Positions 25,825 through 36,601 of a stretch of DNA of 64,000 nt are shown here, piece after piece. Numbering within the stretch: position 1 is the first letter of the stretch; each line of letters starts with the position of its first letter. Origin of the DNA: an uncultured Pseudothermotoga sp. (GTDB lineage: Bacteria; Thermotogota; Thermotogae; Thermotogales; DSM-5069); contig CALKJI010000013.1 in NCBI GenBank assembly GCA_937995655.1, positions 53,782 to 117,781 on the forward strand. The letters are read 5' to 3'. Both the position numbers and the translations under genes were made by a program. The notes under the pieces were generated by a model that made no database searches, was not told where the DNA came from, and was given only the letters and a program-made list of their open reading frames with translations.

Positions 25825-27486
25825 TCACATTTGGTTCTCTGATAGCTCCGAGAAGAAAGTAAAAGGTTTATTCTTACGCTTTGAAAAGTACAAAGCCAAA
25901 TCTGCATGCCTAAGAAGAGTCTCAAGGTTATCGCCATCATCTGGATAAAAGGCTATACCAAAATTTGCAGAAACTGTGAAAATCTTATCATCAACAACTA
26001 TCGGCTCTTGAATTATTGTCAACAATCGTTTTGTGAATCTACCGACCTCTTGGTCTGAGACATTCAAGAGAAATATGAACTCGTCTCCACCCAATCTTGC
26101 AACGATATCGTTCTCGCGAATGGCACTTTCGATTCTCAAGGCAATCGTTTTTAACAGTTGATCTCCAACGAAATGTCCAAATGTGTCGTTAATCTGTTTG
26201 AATTTGTGAAGATCCATAAAGAGCAAACATAAAGATTTGTTCATTCTCCTAGCAAGTGCGAGGATTTTCTCGGCAAATTCTTCAAGTAATCTTCTGTTTG
26301 CTAAGCCAGTTAGAGGATCGTGGTAGGAATAATATTCCATCATTTGTCTTTGTTTCTCAAGTTCTTCCTCAAGTCGAACCCTTTCAAGAAGCAAACCGAC
26401 CTGACCCGCGAAAAGTTCTGCGATTTTTATCGATTGTTCTGTGAAAGCATCTTCGTTTTCAAAATTGTCCAAGTTGAAGAACGCTATTATTTCATCTCTC
26501 ACTATAACAGGTATCGACAAGAGAACCTTTATCTGACCAACTCGGCCTTCAGAATAAAGAAAGTTTTTCCTTTCATTGTCTAAAACTTCATCATTGATTT
26601 TGTGCAAGTTCTTGATGACCTTCACGTTACCATCCATGCCTTGAGCAAGTTCTGTGGGTCTGAAAAAGATATTTCCAACGATCTTCTTATCATATCCATA
26701 AAGGTTCGTGAAAATAAAGACATCACTTTTCTTCATCAACAAGCTTCCTGCTTGCGCGCCCGGTACAAGTTGGACTGCTTTTTCCAAGATGTACTGGCAT
26801 GCATCATGGACTTGACCACTTAACACAAGTTTAGTAAATTCAAGCAACACTTCTTGAAAGACTGTTTTTTTCAACAATTCTTTGCTCAAAGCATGTTCAG
26901 ATCTGATCTTTCTAATCGCTGTGATCAATCCAAACAAGACACCAGCAAGGACTGAAAAGGTACTTGAAACGACAACCTCATTTAGAGAGAGCAAACTCTT
27001 CTTTGGGCTACATTTGATATTGCCTAAGATGGTAAATTTCCCTTTTTCACAAACCACAATATCGGTCAAACCTAAAGCCTGAAATAGTTTTTCCACATCT
27101 ATCATTACAAGTAGAACTTTGTTTGGAAGGTAATCATTAACCTCATTGCTGTATATCTTGAAAAAAATTTTGATGTTATCGTCAAAGATGATTTTATGCC
27201 GCTGTGCCGAAATAACTTTCTCTATGACAACATCTTCCAGATAAATTTTCGCAACTATCGGATAATCGCCTTTGAGTTGATTGAACAGTGTATTTAAACT
27301 AATTTCATCGTTATTCAAAAGGGCTTCATAAACCGAATTTTGCTTGAACTCCAGATCGAGAATTCGCACAGCAAAATCAACTGCGCCAAGAAGTGTACCC
27401 CGAACAATTTCTATTTCCTCTTTGAAGTTTTGCAGATTTTCTGAGTATAAGATCCACAAACAGATGCAAAAGATTGCGATAGACAA
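25825..27486 (-). CDS. GAF-GGDEF diguanylate cyclase, membrane-anchored
   Basis: A signalling protein of 553 residues. An N-terminal membrane segment, a sensory region of about 150 residues, and a second membrane stretch near residues 168-190 are followed by a GAF domain (about 205-370) and a GGDEF domain (about 390-550). The catalytic motif RLGGDEF is intact, so it should make cyclic di-GMP from GTP. TTG 27486 has no ribosome site; an in-frame CTG at 27513, preceded by GGGGGGA, would give the better N-terminus MRKIIAILILSIAIF. I list the conventional codon. Confidence 0.9.
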   Translation of the reverse strand: MSIAIFCICLWILYSENLQNFKEEIEIVRGTLLGAVDFAVRILDLEFKQNSVYEALLNNDEISLNTLFNQLKGDYPIVAKIYLEDVVIEKVISAQRHKIIFDDNIKIFFKIYSNEVNDYLPNKVLLVMIDVEKLFQALGLTDIVVCEKGKFTILGNIKCSPKKSLLSLNEVVVSSTFSVLAGVLFGLITAIRKIRSEHALSKELLKKTVFQEVLLEFTKLVLSGQVHDACQYILEKAVQLVPGAQAGSLLMKKSDVFIFTNLYGYDKKIVGNIFFRPTELAQGMDGNVKVIKNLHKINDEVLDNERKNFLYSEGRVGQIKVLLSIPVIVRDEIIAFFNLDNFENEDAFTEQSIKIAELFAGQVGLLLERVRLEEELEKQRQMMEYYSYHDPLTGLANRRLLEEFAEKILALARRMNKSLCLLFMDLHKFKQINDTFGHFVGDQLLKTIALRIESAIRENDIVARLGGDEFIFLLNVSDQEVGRFTKRLLTIIQEPIVVDDKIFTVSANFGIAFYPDDGDNLETLLRHADLALYFSKRKNKPFTFFSELSENQM

Positions 27487-27730
27487 AATGAGTATCGCTA
27501 TTATCTTCCTCAGTCGAGAATCCCCCCATATTTTTTCCTATACGATTATAATATCGTTTTAATATATTAGAAAATCATTATAAGAATATAACCTCGAATA
27601 AAGGAAACGTCTTTTGAAATGTTCTTGGTACATTTTTAGACGTACCTTGTCTAACTCACAAAAAAAGTTTGAAGCCGAAAATTGTATGATACACTTAAAG
27701 TACGCATTGCTAACATGTGGAGGTGATACG

Positions 27731-28888
27731 GTGAAGATTCTCTTTAAAAACGCCACAATTTTCCCAATCACAGAAAAACCTTTCAAAGGAGACGTGCTGA
27801 TCCAAGATGGTAAGATTAAGCAATTAGGGGAACAAATCAAGTCAAGCAAAGGTGTTGATGTTATTGATTTAACCGGTAAGTATCTCTTGCCAGGCTTTAT
27901 TGATGCTCATTCTCACATTGGTCTTTATCCTGAAGGCCTTGGACCAACAGAAAGTGAAGGAAACGAAATGACAGATCCAGTCACAGCACATTTGTATGCC
28001 CTTGATGCTTTCTATCCCGACGACTGTGCCATAAAAAAAGCCCTCTCTGGTGGTGTTACAACTGCTTTTGTGGTCATGGGTAGTGCCAATCCAGTCGGTG
28101 GACAAGGTTTCGTTGCAAAATTCAACGGAAAAACAGCATCTCAAATGTGTATTGTGAACCCTGCAGGTGTAAAAATGGCCTTTGGTGAAAATCCAAAGCG
28201 CGTTTACTCCGAAAAGAAAATGCTTCCAAATACAAGAATGGGTACTGCAGCGGTTATAAGAACTTTTCTACTCAAATCTCGCGATTATATGAAAAAGAAA
28301 GAGCTTGCAAAAAAGGAAAACAAAGAATTCACAGACACAGATCCAAAGTATGAAGTGGGTGAAAAATTACTTAAAGGTGAATTGGTTGCAAGAATGCATG
28401 CACACAGAGCCGATGATATTTTGACAGCCGTAAGGATTGCAGAAGAATTCAACATCAAATTTGTTATAGAACACTGCACTGAAGGATACAAAGTAGCAGA
28501 GATCTTGGCGGCAAAAAAGATACCCGTTGTCGCTGGTCCACTGTTGGCCTTTGCAACAAAGCTCGAATTGAGAGATATGACTATGGAAGCTTTGAAGATT
28601 CTTACCGAAAAGGGTGTACTGACCGCCCTGATGTGTGATCATCCTGTCATACCACTTGAATATGCAACCGTTCAAGCAGCTGCAGCTATGAGATATGGAA
28701 TGAAAGAGGACGATTTACTTAAAATGCTCACGATCAACCCTGCCAAGATTCTGGGACTGTCCGATAGAATAGGCTCAATCGAGCCAGGAAAAGATGCAGA
28801 TCTTGTTGTGTGGACTGGACATCCCTTTGACATGAAAGCTATCGTAGAAAAAGTCTTCATTGAGGGTAATCTGGTTTATTCTAGATAA
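27731..28888 (+). CDS. Amidohydrolase-superfamily enzyme
   Basis: A 385-residue metal-dependent hydrolase of the imidazolonepropionase/dihydroorotase-like superfamily. An N-terminal beta-sandwich (residues 1-50) precedes the metal motif FIDAHSHIG. Further candidate ligands are HAHRADD, IEHCTEGY and CDHPVIP, and the C-terminus has the typical IGSIEPGKDADLVVWTGHPFD. The substrate is unknown. The frame extends to 27614, but GTG 27731 has GGAGGTGAT at proper spacing. It is a single-gene unit ending at a two-way terminator. A TATGAT lies at 27685-27690 without a good -35. Confidence 0.88.
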   Translation: MKILFKNATIFPITEKPFKGDVLIQDGKIKQLGEQIKSSKGVDVIDLTGKYLLPGFIDAHSHIGLYPEGLGPTESEGNEMTDPVTAHLYALDAFYPDDCAIKKALSGGVTTAFVVMGSANPVGGQGFVAKFNGKTASQMCIVNPAGVKMAFGENPKRVYSEKKMLPNTRMGTAAVIRTFLLKSRDYMKKKELAKKENKEFTDTDPKYEVGEKLLKGELVARMHAHRADDILTAVRIAEEFNIKFVIEHCTEGYKVAEILAAKKIPVVAGPLLAFATKLELRDMTMEALKILTEKGVLTALMCDHPVIPLEYATVQAAAAMRYGMKEDDLLKMLTINPAKILGLSDRIGSIEPGKDADLVVWTGHPFDMKAIVEKVFIEGNLVYSR

Positions 28889-28904
28889 AGGCTAAGAGGC
28901 GGCA

Positions 28905-31572
<2,668 letters not shown>

Positions 31573-31605
31573 ACCCTTTCACCTCCTCTAAACTTCCCTG
31601 TCCCT

Positions 31606-31623
31606 GTCTATTTAATTATAGAC
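31606..31623. promoter_or_regulatory. Palindrome covering the nfn -10 region
   Basis: A perfect 18-bp palindrome, GTCTAT-TTAATT-ATAGAC, contains a minus-strand TATAAT (31620-31615) 43 bases upstream of the nfnA start. No good -35 was found, which fits an activator- or repressor-controlled promoter. The high A+T content makes chance possible. Confidence 0.4.
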
Positions 31624-31624
31624 A

Positions 31625-31653
31625 TTGACATGTAACAACTTTCGGGTTAATAT
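31625..31653 (+). promoter_or_regulatory. Candidate promoter for a small RNA
   Basis: A consensus TTGACA (31625-31630), 17-base spacer and TAATAT (31648-31653). No plus-strand gene follows, but a C-rich stretch and a strong hairpin do. Confidence 0.45.
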
Positions 31654-31654
31654 T

Positions 31655-31737
31655 TTATTGGACAGCGACCCCCCTATCCCCCCTTGGATGGAACCAAGCT
31701 GCCTGAGGAGCCTGTTAGAACAGGCTCCTCATTGTTT
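31655..31737 (+). ncRNA. Candidate C-rich small RNA
   Basis: Downstream of a good promoter lie two C6 runs separated by TAT (31669-31683), a small hairpin CTTGG/CCAAG (31683-31698), and a 13-bp inverted repeat TGAGGAGCCTGTT/AACAGGCTCCTCA (31704-31731) followed by ATTGTTT. C runs could pair with G-rich ribosome sites. The T tract is weak, so this is a candidate only. It lies in the gap between nfnA and the small cytochrome-like gene. Confidence 0.4.
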
Positions 31738-31851
31738 ACCGCGATATTTTCAATTTATTGTTCACCCAAAGGTGCGATTTACAAAAGGGATGTTCTCAAC
31801 CATCATTTTAAACCAACAATATTTTGGATCTAGGAAAAGAGCTTTAATTCT

Positions 31852-32214
31852 CTAAAACAGCCAGGGGAAGAAAAAGTGTATGAAGAAAAGACCAAGTACT
31901 ATGAAATCAGTATATCTATGAAGAATCAGCCATCTTTTCTTTAAAAACTTCCTTAACAGGTAATATGCAAAAAGTAAAACCACACCGGACCAAAGAAGAA
32001 GTCCGGTGTGAAACATGATAGTGCCTAGTGCCAGATAACCATGTGTTATACCAGTTATTAGTAGAGCAAATCCCGTGAATCTATGGATCTTTGAACCATA
32101 TGAAAGATATTTTCTCGCAGACTTGAAGTTTTTTAGTAATCTGCGCATTGGAAAAAGTGAAAAATTATAAAACAAAAGAACCACGCTGATCCAAGCAAGG
32201 ACTTTGTAGTTCAT
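31852..32214 (-). CDS. Small four-helix membrane protein, b-type cytochrome-like
   Basis: A 120-residue protein with four predicted membrane helices and histidines placed like haem ligands: His44 (SKIHRFTG), His58 (ITHGYLAL), His69, His99 (ILHRYTD) and His113 (FIHFFF). This resembles cytochrome b561 or ferric-reductase-like membrane domains. It overlaps by 4 bp the gene for a secreted cytochrome b5 repeat protein, so the two could form a trans-membrane electron path. Haem binding is inferred, not shown. Confidence 0.7.
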   Translation of the reverse strand: MNYKVLAWISVVLLFYNFSLFPMRRLLKNFKSARKYLSYGSKIHRFTGFALLITGITHGYLALGTIMFHTGLLLWSGVVLLFAYYLLRKFLKKRWLILHRYTDFIVLGLFFIHFFFPWLF

Positions 32215-33176
32215 AAGATCCCAAATCCTACTTTAGCGAAACCTTCCAAGACTTTTATATCAGCGTGGTCATGGGAACACGATCCTTGTGATTCACATTC
32301 AAATTGAGATGTATAATCTCTACCCGATTGTGCATCCGGCCCCAGATTTAATTTTTCCTGCCAACTTGATTGTGTGACATCGTACACAATATTGCCAACC
32401 TTAATAAAAGACTTGTACAGTTCAAGGTTCTTACTCACTACCTTCATTGATTTACCATCGAACCTTGCAAGACTTTTTTCATCAAAGACCAAGAGTCCTA
32501 TTGGATAGATCCTCGACAACATCGCCTCATGGCCTGGCATCTGCCTTATTTCGAAGGTTAGCTCATTACCGGCAGGATAACCGAAATGTGAACCATCTTT
32601 GAGCGTTTTTGATTGGCTCATATCATAAACAACTCCAAAAGCAGAAACATATGCCTTGTTCTTACCTTTTCCATCGAAGCGAGCTAGTTGGTCAGGGGTG
32701 AAAACTAATACTCCAAAAGGTTTTACTCTTTCAAGCATTTTTTGTCCGTGGGGAGAAAGTTTGAGAATATCGTAGGTCAACTCTTCACCCGCATTGTGTC
32801 GATTTTGGTGAATGCCATTTCTCCAGCGTGATGAATTAGAAACATCATAAATGACACCCCTGACTGCGACCAAGCCGATTTTATCCTTGCCATTATAAGA
32901 GGAAAGTTCATCAATAGTCAAAGCCAGCAAGCCGACAAATCGATCTTCTGTTAACAATTCTGACTTTATCTCGGCCCTTGTCAGGAATTTTTTGTTCGCT
33001 GTGATTCTAAATACGACGCCTTCTACAGAAACATATTCATCTGTCTGAAGGAACCTTTGAAGACTAACAAGAGTGATATCTCCAGTGAATTTTGTCACAT
33101 CAAAGTTGCGAAGATCTACCTGAGCAAAGATTGATAAAACTGGTAAAAACAACAAAAGAACTAGTATTTTTTTCAT
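32211..33176 (-). CDS. Secreted protein with tandem cytochrome b5-like domains
   Basis: A 321-residue protein with a signal peptide (1-19) and about four repeats of the cytochrome b5-like fold. Repeats 2 (about 84-155) and 3 (about 157-230) are clear: LARFDGKGKNKAYVSAFGVVYDMS and NGIHQNRHNAGEELT or DGSHFGYPAGNELT, with candidate haem ligands His123, His127, His143 and His197, His216. Repeat 1 (about 30-83) and repeat 4 (about 232-305) have lost these His positions; repeat 4 ends with a CESQGSCSHDH stretch. It should act outside the membrane, probably with the b-type protein that follows. Ligand could be haem or a haem-like compound. Confidence 0.8.
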   Translation of the reverse strand: MKKILVLLLFLPVLSIFAQVDLRNFDVTKFTGDITLVSLQRFLQTDEYVSVEGVVFRITANKKFLTRAEIKSELLTEDRFVGLLALTIDELSSYNGKDKIGLVAVRGVIYDVSNSSRWRNGIHQNRHNAGEELTYDILKLSPHGQKMLERVKPFGVLVFTPDQLARFDGKGKNKAYVSAFGVVYDMSQSKTLKDGSHFGYPAGNELTFEIRQMPGHEAMLSRIYPIGLLVFDEKSLARFDGKSMKVVSKNLELYKSFIKVGNIVYDVTQSSWQEKLNLGPDAQSGRDYTSQFECESQGSCSHDHADIKVLEGFAKVGFGIL

Positions 33177-33258
33177 CCAATCACCTCCTCATTTTATATT
33201 TTACCATACAAAATAACAATTTATAATCATTCCAATCAAAAATAGTAGACTAAGAGAA

Positions 33259-34473
33259 TCAACTTTTTATTGCACCTTCGAGTATGCCAGATATGATCTT
33301 CTTTTCGAAGATCAAGAAAACTATAATTATCGGGATACCTGCAATTGTGGAGGCAGCCATCAAGGTGGGCCATGTGAAAACGTTGAGTTTTTGATAGAGC
33401 GCCAACCCTACTTGAATAGTTCTCATCTGGCGAGAGGTTGTGAGTATCAGTGGGTAAAACAGATCATTCCATGTCAATACAAAGGTGTTGATCCCCAAGA
33501 CTGCAAGTGCTGGTTTGCTGAGTGGTAGTAATATGTACCAAAAGATCTGAAAATTGTTCGCGCCATCTACATACGCTGCGTTATCTAGTTCGACTGGTAG
33601 TTGTTCAATATACTGCCTCATCAAAAAGATACCAAAGGGAGTCACTAGATTTGGGAGTATTAAAGCCCAATATGTGTCGATTAATCCAATCTTTCTCATC
33701 AGGATGAAGGTGGGAATGATAGTTACCTGTGGTGGAATCATCATTGTGCTTAATACGATTGAAAAAAGTAACTCTTTGAATCTGAATTGTTTCCTCGCAA
33801 AAACATAAGCAACCATTGAGCAGAAAAAAAGATTACCCAGTACTGAACTCACAGAGACTATAGTACTGTTCAATAAATATCTTCCAAAATAATCATCTCT
33901 GAGGACCTTTAAAAAATTGTATAGAGTCGGATATTTGTTGATGAAGGCAATATCATCTATATCAACATAACCCTGTCCTGAAACTTCAATCCTCAACTGC
34001 GATATGTGTAAGACATCGATACTCAGTTTTCTTACATCCAACTTGACATCGATTGTTTTCCAGTCAGCATCGGTTTCAAGAATCCTTTCAGTGAAGTATT
34101 CTATCCTTTCTCTTATGTCTTTGAAACCTATCCTAAAAATTATGGGGTCCTGGTTTCTGATGCGGAACCGGATGTATTTTATCCTATTTATGTCTGAAGA
34201 CCCCAAAGATGGTGCAATGCCCGAAAAATCAACTTTGGCTTCTAATCTAAAGAAAGTATTGTTTTCCTCTTTAAGAAGATTCAAGTTTGTGTTCAACGGT
34301 CTAACCCTGTTAAGTAATACCGTCCTTGGTACCTCAAAGTCTGTTACAGTCTTGACGAGAGTTCTGTTGAAAAGATCACCTTCGGGAACGAAGGAAGTTA
34401 TAAACATCATGAAGGTCGGAAAAAGAGATATAAAAAGGAAGACAGTCAAAATTGAATACACAAAGATCTTCAT
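33259..34473 (-). CDS. Sugar ABC transporter permease (MalG-type) with a large extracytoplasmic insert
   Basis: A 404-residue permease, about 120 longer than usual. After the first membrane helix (4-27), residues about 31-180 form an insert rich in beta strands, with IRFRIRNQDPIIFRIGFKD, DWKTIDVKLDV and GQGYVDIDDIAF, the pattern of a galactose-binding-like or carbohydrate-binding beta-sandwich. The remaining five helices and the EAA loop ELDNAAYVDGANNFQIFWYILLPL are normal. The insert may help dock or capture the sugar. Last gene of the operon. Confidence 0.9.
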   Translation of the reverse strand: MKIFVYSILTVFLFISLFPTFMMFITSFVPEGDLFNRTLVKTVTDFEVPRTVLLNRVRPLNTNLNLLKEENNTFFRLEAKVDFSGIAPSLGSSDINRIKYIRFRIRNQDPIIFRIGFKDIRERIEYFTERILETDADWKTIDVKLDVRKLSIDVLHISQLRIEVSGQGYVDIDDIAFINKYPTLYNFLKVLRDDYFGRYLLNSTIVSVSSVLGNLFFCSMVAYVFARKQFRFKELLFSIVLSTMMIPPQVTIIPTFILMRKIGLIDTYWALILPNLVTPFGIFLMRQYIEQLPVELDNAAYVDGANNFQIFWYILLPLSKPALAVLGINTFVLTWNDLFYPLILTTSRQMRTIQVGLALYQKLNVFTWPTLMAASTIAGIPIIIVFLIFEKKIISGILEGAIKS

Positions 34474-35339
34474 AACTTCTCACCCTTCAATAGTTTTCTT
34501 TGAATAAGAGTGATGATCATAATGATCAAAAATAGTATGTAAGCAACTGCTGAACCATAGCCCATCTCAAATTTTCTGAAGGAAACATCATACAAGTAAT
34601 GGACTATAGTCTGCGTTGAATTTGCCGGTCCACCACCTGTGAGTGTAAAAATCTCTGTGAAGATTTGGAAAGATCTTATGGAGTTTATCGATATCACAAA
34701 GAGTGTCGTCGGTTTCAATAAGGGCAAGGTAATCCTTCGTATTGTTTGCCATTTGGTTGCTCCATCTATTTTAGCTGCTTCGTAGAGTTCTGTAGGTATA
34801 CTTTGAAGACCCGCCACATACAAAACGGTATAGTAACCAAGAGCAGACCATATGTCCATAACCATTATGGAACCAAGAGCTGTCTTTGTTGACGCAAGCC
34901 AGCTCTGTGTAGGTACGCTGAATCCCAACTTGGTTAGAAAGAGGTTCAACGGTCCTGTGGCGCTGTATATGTAAAGCCAGACCATGGAGATGACAACCAT
35001 AGAAATCACCGATGGTAAGAAGTAGCCAGCTTGAAAGATTCTTTTAAACCTTATACCACTGGTCAAGAGAATGCCCAGAAATAAGGAAATCACTGTCGTA
35101 ATAGGAACTGTAATTATGACAAAGAGAAAGGTATTTTTGAGAGCTGTTAAAAATACCTTGTCTGAGAAAGCTCTTGTATAATTATTCATACTAACAAATT
35201 CCAAGGAAGGTTTTAAACCTGTGTAATTTGTGAAGCTCACTAAGATGGAGAAAAACAAAGGATAAAATGTGAACAAACCAAAACTGATTATCCATGGAAG
35301 TAAGAAAAGTATGATGACCATTCTCTCTTTGCTTTTCAT
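34470..35339 (-). CDS. Sugar ABC transporter permease (MalF-type)
   Basis: A 289-residue six-helix permease; EAA loop ELYEAAKIDGATKWQTIRRITLPLL. It overlaps the MalG-type gene by 4 bp. GTG 35348 is in frame, but GGAG lies eight bases before ATG 35339, and MKSKERMVIILFLLPW is a typical start. It works with the binding protein at 35384-36595; no ATPase is encoded nearby. Confidence 0.93.
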   Translation of the reverse strand: MKSKERMVIILFLLPWIISFGLFTFYPLFFSILVSFTNYTGLKPSLEFVSMNNYTRAFSDKVFLTALKNTFLFVIITVPITTVISLFLGILLTSGIRFKRIFQAGYFLPSVISMVVISMVWLYIYSATGPLNLFLTKLGFSVPTQSWLASTKTALGSIMVMDIWSALGYYTVLYVAGLQSIPTELYEAAKIDGATKWQTIRRITLPLLKPTTLFVISINSIRSFQIFTEIFTLTGGGPANSTQTIVHYLYDVSFRKFEMGYGSAVAYILFLIIMIITLIQRKLLKGEKL

Positions 35340-35356
35340 TTTCTTCACTCCATCAA

Positions 35357-35378
35357 GGCGGGGACGAATATCCCCGCC
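35357..35378 (-). other. Intercistronic hairpin after the binding-protein gene
   Basis: Perfect 8-bp stem GGCGGGGA / TCCCCGCC with a 6-base loop between binding-protein and permease genes. No T tract follows on the minus strand. Probably stabilises or partly terminates the transcript. Confidence 0.7.
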
Positions 35379-35383
35379 CTTTC

Positions 35384-36595
35384 TTATTTAACCTGGTCCA
35401 GAACCTTTTGAATTTCTTTGTTGTAATAGTCGAGTACCTCATCAACGTTCTTGTAATGTACAATTAAATCATCAACCAGGTTGCTTAGAATGTCTTCTAT
35501 CTTTGGCCAAGCTGGAGTTGGAGGTACTGGGAAAGCAGTTTTTAGCTGTTCAAAGAATACGAGATGCAATGGATTATCTTCAAACCATGGGTCTGAACTT
35601 GCTCTTGGGTCTGCAGGGTACACTCCCGGGTAGTGTTTTGTAATTATGATCGAAACGTCTGGTCTCATAAGGTAGTTTATCAATTTTCTTGCCGCGTCCA
35701 AGTTTTTTGTCTGCGTCGGTATGGCTAATATCTCACCACCCAAGAAAGACGCATGAATACCTTTTGGTTTATCTGGTTTAGGTATCAAACAAACACTGTA
35801 GTTCAGATTTGGGTAGGATTGTGCCAAAGTTCCTATAGACCAAGCACCGCTCACAAGAAAACCTACTCTACCTTCACCGAATGCCTCCCCAAGGTCTTTC
35901 TGCTTACTCTTCAATGCATATCTTGATAATTCTTGATAAAATCGTGCCGTTTCCCTGTTTTGATCCGAAGCCAACACTGCTGTTTTGAGATCTTTAGATA
36001 GAACATCCCCACCATTACCCCACAGCGCAAGCAAGAACCACTCCTGCCATGGACTGTAGACCTCACCTGCTGGCAATCCTATTCCATACACACCTGGCAA
36101 GGCTGAAATCTTCTTTACGGCATTGAGCAATTCTGACCATGTCTTTGGTGGGTTTTCTGGATCAAGACCAGCTTTCATTACTAGGTCAACATTGTAAAAC
36201 ATTGCTCTGGTACCCAGTAACCATGGATATCCATAGTACTTGCCCATGTACTCAGCACTGTTCATGCCCGGAAAGTTTCTGTACTTTGCAAGATCCTCTG
36301 GTTGAACTTCTCGAAGTACCCCCTGTGAAGCAAAACTGGCTACCCAAGTGTTGCCAAGTTCCACCACATCGGGTGCCGCACCGGCTGCTATAGCCGTTAC
36401 GATCTTGTCAAATCCTGTGGACCAAGAAAGTTGAACCACTTCAACTTCAATGTCTGGAAATTCTTTCGAAAAACCAACGAGGACTTCCTTTGCCAAAGCA
36501 TCGTCCATCATGAACTGCCAGAAAACAACTCTGGTTTTTGCAAAACTCATCACAGCAGCAACTAACAAGACCGCAAAGAGAACCTTCCTCATCAT
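35384..36595 (-). CDS. Sugar ABC transporter substrate-binding protein (family 1)
   Basis: A 403-residue binding protein with signal peptide (MMRKVLFAVLLVAAVMSFA). The segments EFPDIEVEVVQLSWSTGFDKIVTAIAAG and DPENPPKTWSELLNAVKKI are typical of CUT1 binding proteins. Located directly downstream of a GH3 hexosaminidase and a ROK regulator, it probably binds an oligosaccharide of amino sugars or a related glycan. The start follows GGGGTGAG. Confidence 0.93.
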   Translation of the reverse strand: MMRKVLFAVLLVAAVMSFAKTRVVFWQFMMDDALAKEVLVGFSKEFPDIEVEVVQLSWSTGFDKIVTAIAAGAAPDVVELGNTWVASFASQGVLREVQPEDLAKYRNFPGMNSAEYMGKYYGYPWLLGTRAMFYNVDLVMKAGLDPENPPKTWSELLNAVKKISALPGVYGIGLPAGEVYSPWQEWFLLALWGNGGDVLSKDLKTAVLASDQNRETARFYQELSRYALKSKQKDLGEAFGEGRVGFLVSGAWSIGTLAQSYPNLNYSVCLIPKPDKPKGIHASFLGGEILAIPTQTKNLDAARKLINYLMRPDVSIIITKHYPGVYPADPRASSDPWFEDNPLHLVFFEQLKTAFPVPPTPAWPKIEDILSNLVDDLIVHYKNVDEVLDYYNKEIQKVLDQVK

Positions 36596-36601
36596 GGAGA
36601 C

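Noticed and set aside
31625..31855. A 76-codon plus-strand frame across the candidate small RNA
   Set aside because: Starts inside a promoter element, runs through a strong hairpin and has a Cys/Pro-rich non-protein-like sequence.
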